Shown here piece after piece: positions 43,055 through 52,733 of a DNA stretch of 64,000 bases. Origin of the DNA: Acidobacteriota bacterium. Its GTDB lineage: Bacteria; Acidobacteriota; UBA6911; RPQK01; JAJDTT01. Position 1 is the first letter of the stretch, and every line of letters starts with the position of its first letter. The position numbers and the translations under genes were made by a program. Location: assembly GCA_028874215.1 (NCBI GenBank), contig JAPPLF010000027.1, positions 20,769 through 84,768 on the forward strand, given 5' to 3'. Below the pieces are notes generated by a model. The model was not told the origin of the DNA, ran no database searches, and was given only the letters and a program-made list of their open reading frames with translations.

Positions 43055-46000
43055 TTAAAATCTTTTCTTGAGTTTGAGATCAACCGCGACCGAGCCATCC
43101 TGTTCACGGCTTCCAAGGGCAGTGAGCCCCTCATTGATTCGAGATTCGAATACGACGGTCTGGCTCTGACTGATGTTACCCAGATCCATGCTGTAGTGCA
43201 AGGACAGCCTCCGTCCCAGTTGCTTGCCCAGCGTGATCCGGGCTCCGGGATCACGTTCAGTTCCAAACAGGAACGGGTCCACGGAGAATCGCTCGAGACC
43301 AAGGAGGCGGCTGGTTCGCGATTCAATGGGGTCGACCAGGCTCTTGATCAGAATTGTGCCCGCTCCAAAAGCTGCCAGACTTCCCAATTGCGTGCGCCCG
43401 GAGGTTCCCAGGATCTCTTCCGGCGTCTGGCCCACGGTCAGAAGGGATATGAGCAATGGGGCGGGCAGAGGAGGATCGGAGCTGAGAGACAGACGCAACT
43501 GGTCCGAGACACCGTGAATGTGGGCAGAGACGGAAACATCTCTCACTTGAGTCTGTGCCTCCACCTTCCAAGTGGGTTGAGTGCGTCGGGGATTGTTGAA
43601 GAGAACCATGCCCCGGGTGATTTCATACTCATTGTTCTCAAAAAACAGCCGCCCTTCATCGACCGTGACGGTGCCCAGTACGACCGGGTTTCTCAGAGTG
43701 CCGAGAACATTCAGATCGACGCTTCCCACCGCGTCGATCAAATTGTTCCGGGCGCGCAGGCTCTGCTGTCCTTGCACCGCCACCGCCAGTTTGACGTCGG
43801 ATCCTCCTGCCGGTGGGGGAGCTTCCGTTTGACCTCGGGCATATCGCGACAGGAGCTGGCCGACCGAGACGTTTTCGGTGTAATCGGCAGAGGCAACCCG
43901 GACCTTGCCCGAAATCAGATCCTGAAACTCGCGTCGGATAAAGTCCACGTCGACGTCCAGGATCGAAACCGTCTGCGCGGGATAGTCTACGCGGAGACCT
44001 TCGGCGAGCAGATGGATCCGCCAACGGACGGGCTGAAAGCCCTCCAGGAAAATTCCTCCTTCCAGGTGGACGGGTCCGTAGGAGGTCTGGGCAGAAAAAT
44101 GGCTCAGGGCCACCTGATCGGTCGTGAAGCGGAGCTGTCCCGCCAGATCGGACAGGGCCGTGGGAATACCGGGGTGGTTGAGAAGTCCGTCCTCCACCCG
44201 GGCAGACCCGAGAATCCGCGGGTTGCCAAGGGGGCCGGCGATGCGTGTCTGCAGGTGTAGCTGGCCGGCCACGGTTCCAACCGGCATAAAGGTGTTGGAT
44301 ACCACCAGATTCACCGGGCCGCTGAGTTCAACATTGACTCTCTTGCTCTCCCCCAAATCCAATCGTCCACCGATTTGCAGTTTCGTCTGTTCGCCGTGGA
44401 GGAGAAACGGCGAAACCTGTAAGGTGGGATGGCTGTAGGCGAGCTGCAGGGGACTCCGATTCCTGAGTTCATGACCGGACAGGGAAAGCACCAGGTCGGA
44501 CAGCTCTGCCTGTGCCTCAAGGCGAAGGGGATCGGAGACAGGCCCGGCAAGCGTCAATCGACCCGTCAGACGACCCTCTACGCCGGACGGTGTCTCCAGG
44601 GACACCAAGTCCAGAAAAGGTTTCAGCGACATTTCTTCCAGATCGACCCCGGCCTGCAGAGTATAGGGCTCCCGGCGGCCAAGTCGGCCTTCCACACGAA
44701 GGGGATGATCAAGAAATGTGTGGGTGAGGAGAAATCGGACGACTTCCTGGTCGCTCTCTGCCTGGAGCTGAACGCCTTCAATGACCCGGTCCGCAATGAT
44801 GACCTTGTCTCCCGCCAGTCGCAGTTGAAAATCGGGACTCAACAGATTTCCCTGGGCCTGGAAGTCGAAATCGACCTCCCCGCGAATGGGGAGTGCCGAC
44901 CGTATCCTTTGAATCCTGTCGAGCGGGAGTCGGAAACCGGCTAGTGATGCCGTTCCTGTCCGCTGCTCCAGTTCGATCTCGATCTGGCCGGACAGCGTCC
45001 CCCGTCCGAGCTTCGCCCGCAACCCATTCAAAAAAAGCTTCCGGCCATCGAAGCGAATCTCGCTGCTCAGACGATCCATGTGTTCCCCGTACGCGTCCAC
45101 GTCGATGAGAGTGATGTCTCCACTCCCCGTGTATCCCCGGGAAGCCGCTTGCGCAAGCTGCAAATGGCCGCTGGCGCGGCCTCGGAGCGGGATCTTACGC
45201 TCCGTCAAAGAGAGGAACCGTTCGACGGGGACATCGTTCAACCGGAGTTCTGCCGCCTCCGGCCAATCGATTTCCCCGGTGGATGGAGTGACTCTCAATC
45301 TGGTCTGGAGGCGGTATCCCGGCCCGGTCATCCGTGCTTCCATGAATTCCAGGACCTTCCCATCGAATTCCACGTTCGACTGAAAATCGCCCACCAGCTC
45401 CTGGCGGATGTGAACTTCCTGGATTCGCAGGGAACCCTCGATCGCGGGTTGAGCGGACTGCACTCTGAGTCTGGCTCGGGTGGGGCCCTGGACATCGATG
45501 AAATCCCGGTTCAGAAGTCGTTCGGGCAGGGTCGAGAGTGCGGCCAACCTGATCAGGTCTCGGCTCCGGTCGGACCCGAGGTCCAGATCAAACCGAAATC
45601 CCCCTCGGAAACCGACAGTTCCTTGGTAACGGGTTTGAATCTCGGGTGTGCGGAGAACCCCCCGTGAGAAATGTGCGGTCCCGTCTTGTAGAGCCACCTG
45701 CGATTGTCCTTCGAAACGCACGGCGGGAAGGTGGGTTGGATCCGCTACTCCAAATTCTCCTCGATACGCAAGACTCGCGGTCCCATCCATCTGTCTCCAC
45801 TGTAGTGCGGGCCATTGGGTTCGCCCGCTCAGATCGAAACTGCCTCGAGCCGGCAACTTCTCAAGCCCCAGCAACCTCGCCAGCCGCTGAATTCGGATGC
45901 GCGATCCGGTCACCTGGAATTCCGAGCGCCGTTGCGGATTCCAACTCAGAGTCCCGCTCCCTTTCAGCCTGCCGCCTTCGAATCCGGTCTCAAGGCGTTC

Positions 46001-46966
46001 GAAACTTGCCGAATCGGCGTCCAGCCGTAAGGCCGTGTTGATTTGCTGAAAGGAGAGGCCGGAGAACACCAACTCATCGGAGCGGGCTTTTCCCTGAAAG
46101 GAGAAAGTCCTTCCCTGTCCAGACACGTTCCCGTCAAGGGACAGGTTTCCCTCTTGGAGACGCAAGGGGCCGCCCGGTTTGGCCAGTTCCTCCAAGTTGA
46201 GGGAGGCGCTGCCCTCAAGACTGTAGGTCAGGGGATCCTCCAAAGTGACGTTGCCATGAGCCTGCAGCCTGAGTTTTTCCGAATCCACTTCGAAGGAGAG
46301 AATCCGGAGGCTCGTGTCGGCCCATTCGAAATCCACGGACACACCCATGTCCTCGACGGGAACGCCGTTGACCGACAGGTCGAGCGAAGTGAAACTGGCC
46401 CCGCCCTGGTATTCCCCCGACTCGGGCAGATACCGCAGTTCCGCCGTCACTGCACCGTCCGAAGACTGAATGGACACGGGAGTCTTCTCGACCACGAGCA
46501 GCCCTTGATGGACAACAAGGCGTTTGATTCCCAACCGGGTCGACGACACCGGAGGGGTCGGATCAGATCCGTTCCTTCGAAACATGTTCGAAAGATTCGA
46601 CCGCTGATTGGGATCCGTGAGAAGGCGAACCGTGGGTGAATCAAGCTGCAGATGGTCCAGTGATATTTCGGGCAGAAGGAAATGCGTGAATGAAAAGTCC
46701 AACAGGACGTGGTCACTTTCGAAGGCCGGCTCGGCGGCGGGATACGCTCGACTGAACAGTCGGAGATCGTGAATCTCCAGACGGGTCTCCATGAGATGAA
46801 CTCTCAACTGAGCGACTTCGACCGCCAGGCTGAATTGTCGCTCGAGCCGCTCCACCATCCAGGCCTTGATCCAGGCGTCCAGCTTCAGGCTGGCCGCGTA
46901 GATTGACGCGGCTGCCAACAGCAACCCGGAAAGAAGCAGGCCGAGCACAAGTTTTGGTCTGACCAT
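43055..46966 (-). CDS. tamB: TamB/DUF490-family translocation and assembly protein
   Basis: The 1303-residue protein has an N-terminal membrane anchor (LVLGLLLSGLLLAAASIYAA) and a very long beta-rich, AsmA-like middle with repeating GNVTLEDPL and GSLRIQEV strands. The C-terminal TamB domain contains LLSLLTVGQTPEEI, LGLERFSVDPFL, GARITLGKQLGRRLSLHYS and terminal LKLKKRF. TamB spans the periplasm and works with an Omp85 partner in outer-membrane protein or lipid transfer. The Omp85 gene follows 192 bases downstream on the same strand. Confidence 0.9.
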   Translation of the reverse strand: MVRPKLVLGLLLSGLLLAAASIYAASLKLDAWIKAWMVERLERQFSLAVEVAQLRVHLMETRLEIHDLRLFSRAYPAAEPAFESDHVLLDFSFTHFLLPEISLDHLQLDSPTVRLLTDPNQRSNLSNMFRRNGSDPTPPVSSTRLGIKRLVVHQGLLVVEKTPVSIQSSDGAVTAELRYLPESGEYQGGASFTSLDLSVNGVPVEDMGVSVDFEWADTSLRILSFEVDSEKLRLQAHGNVTLEDPLTYSLEGSASLNLEELAKPGGPLRLQEGNLSLDGNVSGQGRTFSFQGKARSDELVFSGLSFQQINTALRLDADSASFERLETGFEGGRLKGSGTLSWNPQRRSEFQVTGSRIRIQRLARLLGLEKLPARGSFDLSGRTQWPALQWRQMDGTASLAYRGEFGVADPTHLPAVRFEGQSQVALQDGTAHFSRGVLRTPEIQTRYQGTVGFRGGFRFDLDLGSDRSRDLIRLAALSTLPERLLNRDFIDVQGPTRARLRVQSAQPAIEGSLRIQEVHIRQELVGDFQSNVEFDGKVLEFMEARMTGPGYRLQTRLRVTPSTGEIDWPEAAELRLNDVPVERFLSLTERKIPLRGRASGHLQLAQAASRGYTGSGDITLIDVDAYGEHMDRLSSEIRFDGRKLFLNGLRAKLGRGTLSGQIEIELEQRTGTASLAGFRLPLDRIQRIRSALPIRGEVDFDFQAQGNLLSPDFQLRLAGDKVIIADRVIEGVQLQAESDQEVVRFLLTHTFLDHPLRVEGRLGRREPYTLQAGVDLEEMSLKPFLDLVSLETPSGVEGRLTGRLTLAGPVSDPLRLEAQAELSDLVLSLSGHELRNRSPLQLAYSHPTLQVSPFLLHGEQTKLQIGGRLDLGESKRVNVELSGPVNLVVSNTFMPVGTVAGQLHLQTRIAGPLGNPRILGSARVEDGLLNHPGIPTALSDLAGQLRFTTDQVALSHFSAQTSYGPVHLEGGIFLEGFQPVRWRIHLLAEGLRVDYPAQTVSILDVDVDFIRREFQDLISGKVRVASADYTENVSVGQLLSRYARGQTEAPPPAGGSDVKLAVAVQGQQSLRARNNLIDAVGSVDLNVLGTLRNPVVLGTVTVDEGRLFFENNEYEITRGMVLFNNPRRTQPTWKVEAQTQVRDVSVSAHIHGVSDQLRLSLSSDPPLPAPLLISLLTVGQTPEEILGTSGRTQLGSLAAFGAGTILIKSLVDPIESRTSRLLGLERFSVDPFLFGTERDPGARITLGKQLGRRLSLHYSMDLGNISQSQTVVFESRINEGLTALGSREQDGSVAVDLKLKKRF

Positions 46967-47297
46967 GGTTCGCTTTGTTCATTGGAGATTGACGTGCGTT
47001 CGAAGGTTCATATTAGCAGACGCAGAACGCCGGTCTGTTCCACCCGAAACAGCGTAGAAACGGAACTCGGGAACACACTGGATGTGCGTCGCGACCCGCT
47101 CGATGTGTTGTGCCGGGATCGCCAGCATGGCTATTTCCCCCGGATACACACTGGGGAAGTAAGCCGCCACCAGGACCAGCATCGCCAGCTTGAGCAACCG
47201 TTCATGTTTCAGAACGTTGCTTTCCGATTTGCGGCTGTGCTAGCCTCCATTCCTGGTTGTGTTGTAGCAACCGGTGTCCGCCGACCATTGGAGGGAG
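46967..47297. other. 331-base divergent intergenic region between tamB and infA
   Basis: I see no convincing gene. Short open frames on both strands lack ribosome sites and family resemblance. It must contain the promoters of tamB (minus) and infA (plus), but no strong -35/-10 pair stands out. GGAGGGAG just before 47298 is the infA ribosome site. Confidence 0.6.
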
Positions 47298-47597
47298 ATG
47301 GCTAGACTTCGACCGAGACCTTTTCGTCGTAGACCGCGTAAGCGCAAGAGACCACAGAAGAGACGGGACGAGCCGAAGGAAAAGAAGTCCGACGCCATTG
47401 AGGTCACCGGAACCGTAACGGAACCGCTTCCCAACGCCATGTTTCGCGTCGAGTTGGAGAACGGACACGTGGTTCTGGCCCACGTTTCCGGAAAGATGCG
47501 CCGTCATTTCATCCGGATCCTTCGCGGCGACCGTGTCATGGTCGAACTTTCACCCTACGACCTCACCCGGGGCCGTCTCACCTACCGGTACAAATAA
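47298..47597 (+). CDS. infA: Translation initiation factor IF-1 with basic N-terminal extension
   Basis: ATG 47298 follows GGAGGGAG. The 99-residue product ends in a complete IF-1 S1/OB fold: [55 protein letters not shown]. It is preceded by about 27 extra residues very rich in Arg and Lys ([17 protein letters not shown]). IF-1 is normally about 72 residues. It occupies the 30S A-site during initiation. The usual secY/rpmJ setting is missing, so this may be a second, specialised infA. The PQQ-repeat gene starts eight bases after its stop. Confidence 0.9.
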   Translation: MARLRPRPFRRRPRKRKRPQKRRDEPKEKKSDAIEVTGTVTEPLPNAMFRVELENGHVVLAHVSGKMRRHFIRILRGDRVMVELSPYDLTRGRLTYRYK

Positions 47598-47605
47598 GCT
47601 CCCCG

Positions 47606-49081
47606 ATGACCGAGGGACGCACCGTGACCTCCCGGATCCTGATCGCCCTCTCCGTACTGTTGCCTCCGGTGGGCCTGGTACTGGTGTGGGCGCGGTCCGG
47701 CTGGAGGACACGGAACCGGTTGCTGGCAAGCCTCGCCCTATTGGCATTGACCTGGGTCTACGTGTTTCAGGTGGTGGGTCTGAGCATCGAACGGGACGGC
47801 ACCGGTTGGCGTCCGCTGGTCTCCATTTCGCCGGTCTGGTCCCGGTACGCAACGGCCGAGGGAGCATCCGCTTCAGGCGGGGCTCACGCTGCTCCTGCAT
47901 CGGATGTCCGGAGCTGGACCGGGTTTCGGGGGTCGGACCGGGACAGCCGCTACCTGGAGGGAGAGATTCGGACCGTCTGGCCCAATGATGGACTCCCGCT
48001 GCTCTGGAGGCGGCCGGTGGGAGGCGGATATGCTTCCATCGTCGCCGGTTCGGGGCTCCTCTTCACCATCGAACAGCGGGGCCCCCAGGAGGTCGTGGCT
48101 GCCTATGATCCGGACAACGGCGCCGAGATCTGGACCCATGGCTGGGACGCCGAGTTCCAGGAGACCATGGGAGGTGACGGGCCTCGGGCGACTCCCCAGT
48201 GGCACGACGGTCGACTTTACGTCCTGGGAGCCACCGGCGAGTTCCGTTGCTTCGATGCCGCCAGCGGGAAAGTTCAATGGGGGTTGAACATCCTCTCGGA
48301 CAACGGCGCCCGGAATCTGGTTTGGGGCATGTCCGCCTCACCCCTGATTGCGGGTGACCAGGTCATTCTCCTCCCCGGCGGGCCGTCGGACCGATCCGTC
48401 GTCGCCTATCATCGGCTCACCGGCAAGTTCCTCTGGGGAGCGCTCAGCGACAAACAGGCCTATGCCGCGCCGGTCGTGGCCGAACTGGCCGGACGGGAGC
48501 AGTTGCTGGTAGTGACGGCTGAGCGAGTCGTGGGACTCGACCTGGCGGGTGGCGAACTGCACTGGGAGTATCCCTGGGTCACCTCCTATGACGTCAATTC
48601 CGTGGAACCTCTGCTGCTGGGAGACGATCGGCTCTTCATCTCCTCCGGTTACGGCCACGGGGCGGCGGTGCTGGAGATCGGACGGGGCGAGGACGGCTAC
48701 ACCGTGAAGACCGTCTGGAAAAACAAGCGGATGAAGAACAAGTTCAACGGCTCGGTCCTCCATGAGGGTCATGTCTACGGTCTGGATGACGCCATCCTGG
48801 CGTGCGTGGACGTGACCACGGGAGAAAGGAAGTGGAAGGGAGGCCGCTATGGTTACGGTCAGATCCTTCTGGCCTCGGGCCATCTGGTGGTGTTGACGGA
48901 GCGGGGCGATCTGGTTCTGGTCGAGGCCAACGCCGAGGAGCACCGCGAGCTGGCGCGATTTTCGGCGCTGACCGGAAAGACCTGGAACTATCCCGTCATC
49001 GTCGGGGGCCGGCTCCTGGTGAGGAACCAGACCCAGATGGCCTGCTTCGACGTGAGCCCGATTCCGAAAGACCCCTCATAG
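47606..49081 (+). CDS. PQQ-like beta-propeller repeat membrane protein
   Basis: The 491-residue protein has two N-terminal hydrophobic helices (about 10-28 and 40-58), then WTGFRGSDRDSRYLEG, a motif that opens many PQQ-repeat proteins of Planctomycetes and Acidobacteria. Propeller blades follow (VVAAYDPDNGAEIWTHGW; FRCFDAASGKVQWGL; VVGLDLAGGELHWEY; ACVDVTTGERKWKGG). No PQQ-dehydrogenase active-site residues are evident, so a BamB-like scaffold or binding role is more likely. It overlaps the convergent Gfo/Idh gene by six bases. Confidence 0.8.
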   Translation: MTEGRTVTSRILIALSVLLPPVGLVLVWARSGWRTRNRLLASLALLALTWVYVFQVVGLSIERDGTGWRPLVSISPVWSRYATAEGASASGGAHAAPASDVRSWTGFRGSDRDSRYLEGEIRTVWPNDGLPLLWRRPVGGGYASIVAGSGLLFTIEQRGPQEVVAAYDPDNGAEIWTHGWDAEFQETMGGDGPRATPQWHDGRLYVLGATGEFRCFDAASGKVQWGLNILSDNGARNLVWGMSASPLIAGDQVILLPGGPSDRSVVAYHRLTGKFLWGALSDKQAYAAPVVAELAGREQLLVVTAERVVGLDLAGGELHWEYPWVTSYDVNSVEPLLLGDDRLFISSGYGHGAAVLEIGRGEDGYTVKTVWKNKRMKNKFNGSVLHEGHVYGLDDAILACVDVTTGERKWKGGRYGYGQILLASGHLVVLTERGDLVLVEANAEEHRELARFSALTGKTWNYPVIVGGRLLVRNQTQMACFDVSPIPKDPS

Positions 49082-50446
49082 GGCCCACGGCTTTCGATAC
49101 TCCCGGTGCAGGAGTCCGTTGGCCTCGTCGTCGCCCAGCACCCGTTCCTTCACGCCGTCCCACCGGATCCGCCGTCCCAGGCGGAGTGCGATATTCCCCA
49201 GATGCGGAGTCGAGGTGGATCGGTGGCCGATTTCCACGTCCGAGATGGGCTTCTTCCGGGTTCGCACGCAATCCAGGAAGTTCAGGACGTGGTTGAAGTG
49301 CTGCTCGGAGCCGGGAGCCGTCCGAAAGCCGGCTCGTCCCTCGTTGGAACTCCACTCCCGCCTGCGTCGATCGGGTGTCTTCTGATCCAGCATCCTCAGG
49401 TAGCGGGGCCGCTGGGCGACTGCCGTCCCTGCCGTCTCGGGCCGGATCTCGAAGCCGCCGCGATTCAGATAGAGGGTCCCGTCGGTGCCGAAGAACTCGA
49501 TGCCGTAGCCTCGTCCCTCCGGACCGCGGGCGTTCCCGACCCTGTGGGAGAAGGAGGCGATGAATCCGGGATACTCGTAAAGGACCTCCAGCGTATCGGG
49601 CGTCTCCCGGTTGTCGTCGATGCAGAAGTTGCCCCCGACGGCGGTGGCGGCCAAGGGAGCGTCGACCTGCATGGCCCATTGGACTATGTCCAGATGATGC
49701 GTTCCCCAATCGGTGAGCATCCCTCCCGAGTAGTCCCAGAACCACCGGAACGTGTGGATGAAACGGTTTCCGTTGAAGGGGGCCTTGGGCGCCGGACCCA
49801 GCCAGAGATCCCAGTCCAGACCCGGCGGGGGTTCCGTGTCGTGGGGCCGGCCCATCCCGGCCGGACTCTCGTTGCCGTAGTTCCACGTGTTGACCCGGCT
49901 CACCTTGCCGATGGCCCCCTCCTGAACCAGCTTGACGGCTTCCTGGAAGTGCTCGCCTGAACGCTGTTGCGTCCCCATCTGGACGATTCGTCCGTTGCGG
50001 CGAGCCGCGTCCACCATTTTTCGTCCTTCGTAAATGGTCAGGGAGAGCGGCTTCTCCACGTAGACGTCCTTCCCGGCGTCGCACGCCATCACGGTGGGCA
50101 GCGCGTGCCAGTGATCGGGCGTGGAGACGACGACCACGTCCACCTCCTTGAGGTCCAGGACCTGCCGGAAGTCCGTGTAGCCGGCCGCCTTCCCTCCCTC
50201 CTGGTCGGCGGTCATCTGCAGAGTCAGGTCGCGGTTGTGATCCCAGACGTCACAGACGGCCGCCGCCCGGACCTGCCCCGACCGGAGGAAGTCCCTCATG
50301 TTGCTGCGCCCCATGCCCCCGGTCCCGACGAAGGCGCAAATCAGCCGGTCATTGGCTCCGAGGGGACCTCCCTTGCCGGTATGGAGGGCGGGAGCCCCAG
50401 CGACTGCCGCCGCCGATGCCACGAACTTGCGCCTGTTCATCTTCAT
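49076..50446 (-). CDS. Tat-exported Gfo/Idh/MocA family oxidoreductase
   Basis: The 456-residue protein has a twin-arginine-type leader (MNRRKFVASAAAVAGAPAL) and a Rossmann domain (ICAFVGTGGMGRSNM). The EKPLSL motif (VYVEKPLSLTIYEGRKM), GTQQRSGEHFQEAVKLV and DWGTHHLDIVQWAM mark the Gfo/Idh C-terminal domain. It probably carries a tightly bound NAD(P) into the periplasm and oxidises or epimerises sugars or polyols. Its role cannot be narrowed. Confidence 0.88.
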   Translation of the reverse strand: MKMNRRKFVASAAAVAGAPALHTGKGGPLGANDRLICAFVGTGGMGRSNMRDFLRSGQVRAAAVCDVWDHNRDLTLQMTADQEGGKAAGYTDFRQVLDLKEVDVVVVSTPDHWHALPTVMACDAGKDVYVEKPLSLTIYEGRKMVDAARRNGRIVQMGTQQRSGEHFQEAVKLVQEGAIGKVSRVNTWNYGNESPAGMGRPHDTEPPPGLDWDLWLGPAPKAPFNGNRFIHTFRWFWDYSGGMLTDWGTHHLDIVQWAMQVDAPLAATAVGGNFCIDDNRETPDTLEVLYEYPGFIASFSHRVGNARGPEGRGYGIEFFGTDGTLYLNRGGFEIRPETAGTAVAQRPRYLRMLDQKTPDRRRREWSSNEGRAGFRTAPGSEQHFNHVLNFLDCVRTRKKPISDVEIGHRSTSTPHLGNIALRLGRRIRWDGVKERVLGDDEANGLLHREYRKPWAL

Positions 50447-50494
50447 AACTGGAACTCCTGGCCTGGGCTTCGCTACGATGCTTAAACTCTAATG

Positions 50495-50500
50495 TATAAT
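50495..50500 (+). promoter_or_regulatory. Candidate -10 box upstream of the 168-aa gene
   Basis: TATAAT in the context AATGTATAATTCC stands out in high-GC sequence, 46 bases before the ATG at 50547. No good -35 hexamer is found at 16-18 bases. Confidence 0.35.
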
Positions 50501-50546
50501 TCCGGCATCGAACAGAGCAGGGTTCTCCGACATTGAGGCTGACACT

Positions 50547-51053
50547 ATGAATTGGGACAACTTCCGCCGACTTCCCGACGATGCCCGAGTCTGGATCAGT
50601 GGTTTCGAACGCCCGCTCGATCCGGTCGAGCAGAAGACGGTCCGGGCGGGAATGGAGCGTTTTGCGGCCGGCTGGGCGTCGCACCAGGTCCCGGTCGAGT
50701 CCGCTTTCGAGATCGTCCAGGATCGCTTTCTGGTGATCGCCGCCTGTACTCCGGGTTCAGTGTCCGGTTGCTCCATCGACAGCATGATGAGGAATATGCG
50801 GGACCTGTACTCGGCCGTCGGTGTCGCGCCTCCCGCCGGGAACCTCGTCTACTTCCGTGATGAAACCGGCCGGATCCAGTCCATCGATCACCTGGAGTTC
50901 CGTGACGTGGCCGACTCGGGCCGGCTCAAGCCAGACACCCGGGTGTTCGATACGATGATTCAGAACCTGGGGCAGTTGCGAGCGGGCCGCTTCGAACTCC
51001 CCTACCAAGAGGCGTGGCACTCCCGGGCGTTTCCTCTTCCCGTCACCGCGTAA
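50547..51053 (+). CDS. Conserved small protein of unknown function (168 aa)
   Basis: The soluble 168-residue protein has RVWISGFERPLDPVEQKTVR and FAAGWASHQVPVESAFEIVQDRF followed by SVSGCSIDSMMRNMRDL. This matches a widespread small family in Bacteroidetes and related phyla with W-x-x-x-R-x-L...GCSID...L, sometimes mislabelled as an ABC-transporter ATPase although it has no P-loop. Function unknown. Its 3' end overlaps the convergent winged-helix gene by 11 bases. Confidence 0.75.
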   Translation: MNWDNFRRLPDDARVWISGFERPLDPVEQKTVRAGMERFAAGWASHQVPVESAFEIVQDRFLVIAACTPGSVSGCSIDSMMRNMRDLYSAVGVAPPAGNLVYFRDETGRIQSIDHLEFRDVADSGRLKPDTRVFDTMIQNLGQLRAGRFELPYQEAWHSRAFPLPVTA

Positions 51054-51423
51054 GTCTGCCGGCGAGCCGGGGAATCTGGCCGCTACGCGGGACCACGCGG
51101 CCCCGATCTCCCTTTTCCAGACGAACCAGACCGTAACGCTCCATCGTGTGCAGCGTTCGGGACAGATTGGTCCGGGCACGGCCCGAACGCTCGGACAGTT
51201 CGGCAATCGAGAACGGCTTCTTCTCCGCAATCATCCTCAGAAGCGCGCGGTTGCGGTCGGACAGGACCTTGGCAAAATCGCCGGCACCGCCGAGAGCGAC
51301 GAGGTCCGCTTCCCGAACCGCAGCCCCAGCGGGGCGAAATTGGATTCGTCCGCCGTCCGCAGGAACAGGAGCCCTGGAAAATCCGCCAGAAATTCCGTAT
51401 CGACTTCCGGGATGTCGAACCAT
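51043..51423 (-). CDS. Winged-helix DNA-binding protein (antitoxin/regulator-like)
   Basis: The 126-residue reading has a clear C-terminal winged-helix: LSDRNRALLRMIAEKKPFS, then SIAELSERSGRARTNLSRTL (recognition helix) and MERYGLVRLEKG (wing). This pattern occurs in small HTH regulators and antitoxins of toxin-antitoxin pairs. The first 35 or so residues (to about AVREADL) look non-native, so the true start or a frameshift is uncertain. It overlaps an interrupted frame upstream. Confidence 0.55.
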   Translation of the reverse strand: MVRHPGSRYGISGGFSRAPVPADGGRIQFRPAGAAVREADLVALGGAGDFAKVLSDRNRALLRMIAEKKPFSIAELSERSGRARTNLSRTLHTMERYGLVRLEKGDRGRVVPRSGQIPRLAGRLTR

Positions 51424-51962
51424 TCCGGGAGGGTACAGGCCCGCTTGTGAAAGTTCCCATGAGTAACGGACACTCCCGCCAACGGGTCGTTTTCCACTTC
51501 GTCGCGGCGTCTCAACTCGATCCTGGATACTGCATCCGGATTGAAGAGGGCCAGTCCCGCCGCGACGGATTCCGATTCCTCCGCAAACTGAGCGAATACC
51601 TTCCCCAACCGGACGGGTTCGACCCCCGCTTCGATCCCCGATTGGGCGTGCCGGTAGGTCAACAGTTCACTGATCGTGTCCGCATCGGTCTCGGCCCGGA
51701 TCCAACCCCGCCGAACGGGCCCTGAGCCGGTACTTCTCAAGACCCGGCTGCCGAGAGCTGGAATCTCCAACGTCAATACGGAATCGAACAGATCCAGGAC
51801 CAGTTGTGCCGACTATCCTCCTCCATCCACGTAATCCGGGAAGTACAGAACCGTCTCTTCCTGTTCCTGCGACTGTCGGGCGATCGAGTCGTCCGGCGGG
51901 CGGAGATCGTTCTCTGCCGGGGGGCGCCAGTTTGCGTCGGCGACCGGAGGAAAATCAGCCAT
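51237..51962 (-). pseudogene. Unrecognised interrupted reading frame upstream of the winged-helix gene
   Basis: A single minus frame is open from ATG 51962 except for one TAG at 51813-51815. It encodes plausible protein on both sides (e.g. SQEQEETVLYFPDYVDGG | LVLDLFDSVLTLEIPAL, then VTHGNFHKRACTLPEWFD). It runs into the start of the winged-helix gene in a different frame. It may be a decayed toxin-like partner, or the TAG may separate two small genes. I recognise no family. Sequence error, pseudogene and chance are all possible. Confidence 0.3.
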
Positions 51963-52266
51963 CAGGCAAAAAGGGAACCCGAGAAGGGGCGAAGCAGAGG
52001 ATCGATCATGCGGGCTTCTGCGGTAGGCTGAAACGAGTGAATATGGCCTGGTCCGGGCGGGCCCCCGTCTGAGTCGCGTTGAAGAATACCCGCCAAATGC
52101 CTGGTGGACCAGAACCGGGAACCACTGACCGGTGAGATGGCTCGGGCGACCGGAGCCAGTTGACAACACCTACTGGAGAAGCGACGGTGGTTCCCGGACC
52201 GGTACCGAGGGGACCCTTTCCTGTGGTGTTCTCCGCAGAAACCCGGGCGTCAGGGACGTCCCGGGA

Positions 52267-52416
52267 TCAACGACTTTCCTTCAACGCCTTGCGGATCGCC
52301 TCAATCACGAACTCGCGCGCCGAGATTCCCCGGTCCAGGCAGACCTTCCGCATCTGGATCCAGAGTGGAATCGGAACGCGGCGAATGTGAACGTCCTTGG
52401 TGTTTCCTTGACCCAT
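52267..52416 (-). CDS. 49-aa ribbon-helix-helix-like protein, copy A
   Basis: This frame encodes a 49-residue protein with a beta-strand-like DVHIRRVPIPLWIQM followed by ARE-containing helices (RGISAREFVIEAIRKALKES). This looks like a short MetJ/Arc-type DNA-binding fold of the kind used by phage and plasmid repressors or partition factors. It is divergent from copy B. The match with three other copies in the window, including conserved length, supports it as a real gene. Confidence 0.7.
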   Translation of the reverse strand: MGQGNTKDVHIRRVPIPLWIQMRKVCLDRGISAREFVIEAIRKALKESR

Positions 52417-52733
52417 TCACCTTATGATATCAAAGTTTTGCAGCCCGCCCTCATGTGCGGAAGGTCCTCCGGTTTCGTTGCGGAAAGCTCCGCGGCGACA
52501 CCGGACTCCAGCCGGTTTTCTCCTCTCAGTGCTGAAGCGCTCTTCAGTTCCGCGGTGCCCCGCGTCGACTCGCAAAACGAGCCGGGATCGAGACTATTTC
52601 GGTGGCGCATAAAGACAAATAGAGCGAATCAGGACATGATTTCATCACTTTTTCGCGCAATCCGCCCAGGATTTCACCTAATCTTCATATACGCCATTGC
52701 ACTTGCGTCGGACCCTTTGGAACCATGGGTCGC
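52417..52733. promoter_or_regulatory. Divergent intergenic region of the left RHH pair
   Basis: 317 bases with no gene that I can support. It is alignable throughout with 57770-58084. A perfect short palindrome CTGAAG-CGCT-CTTCAG lies in its middle, and AT-rich patches near both ends could hold promoters. Conservation of a non-coding gap at almost equal length suggests promoter/operator function. Confidence 0.5.
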
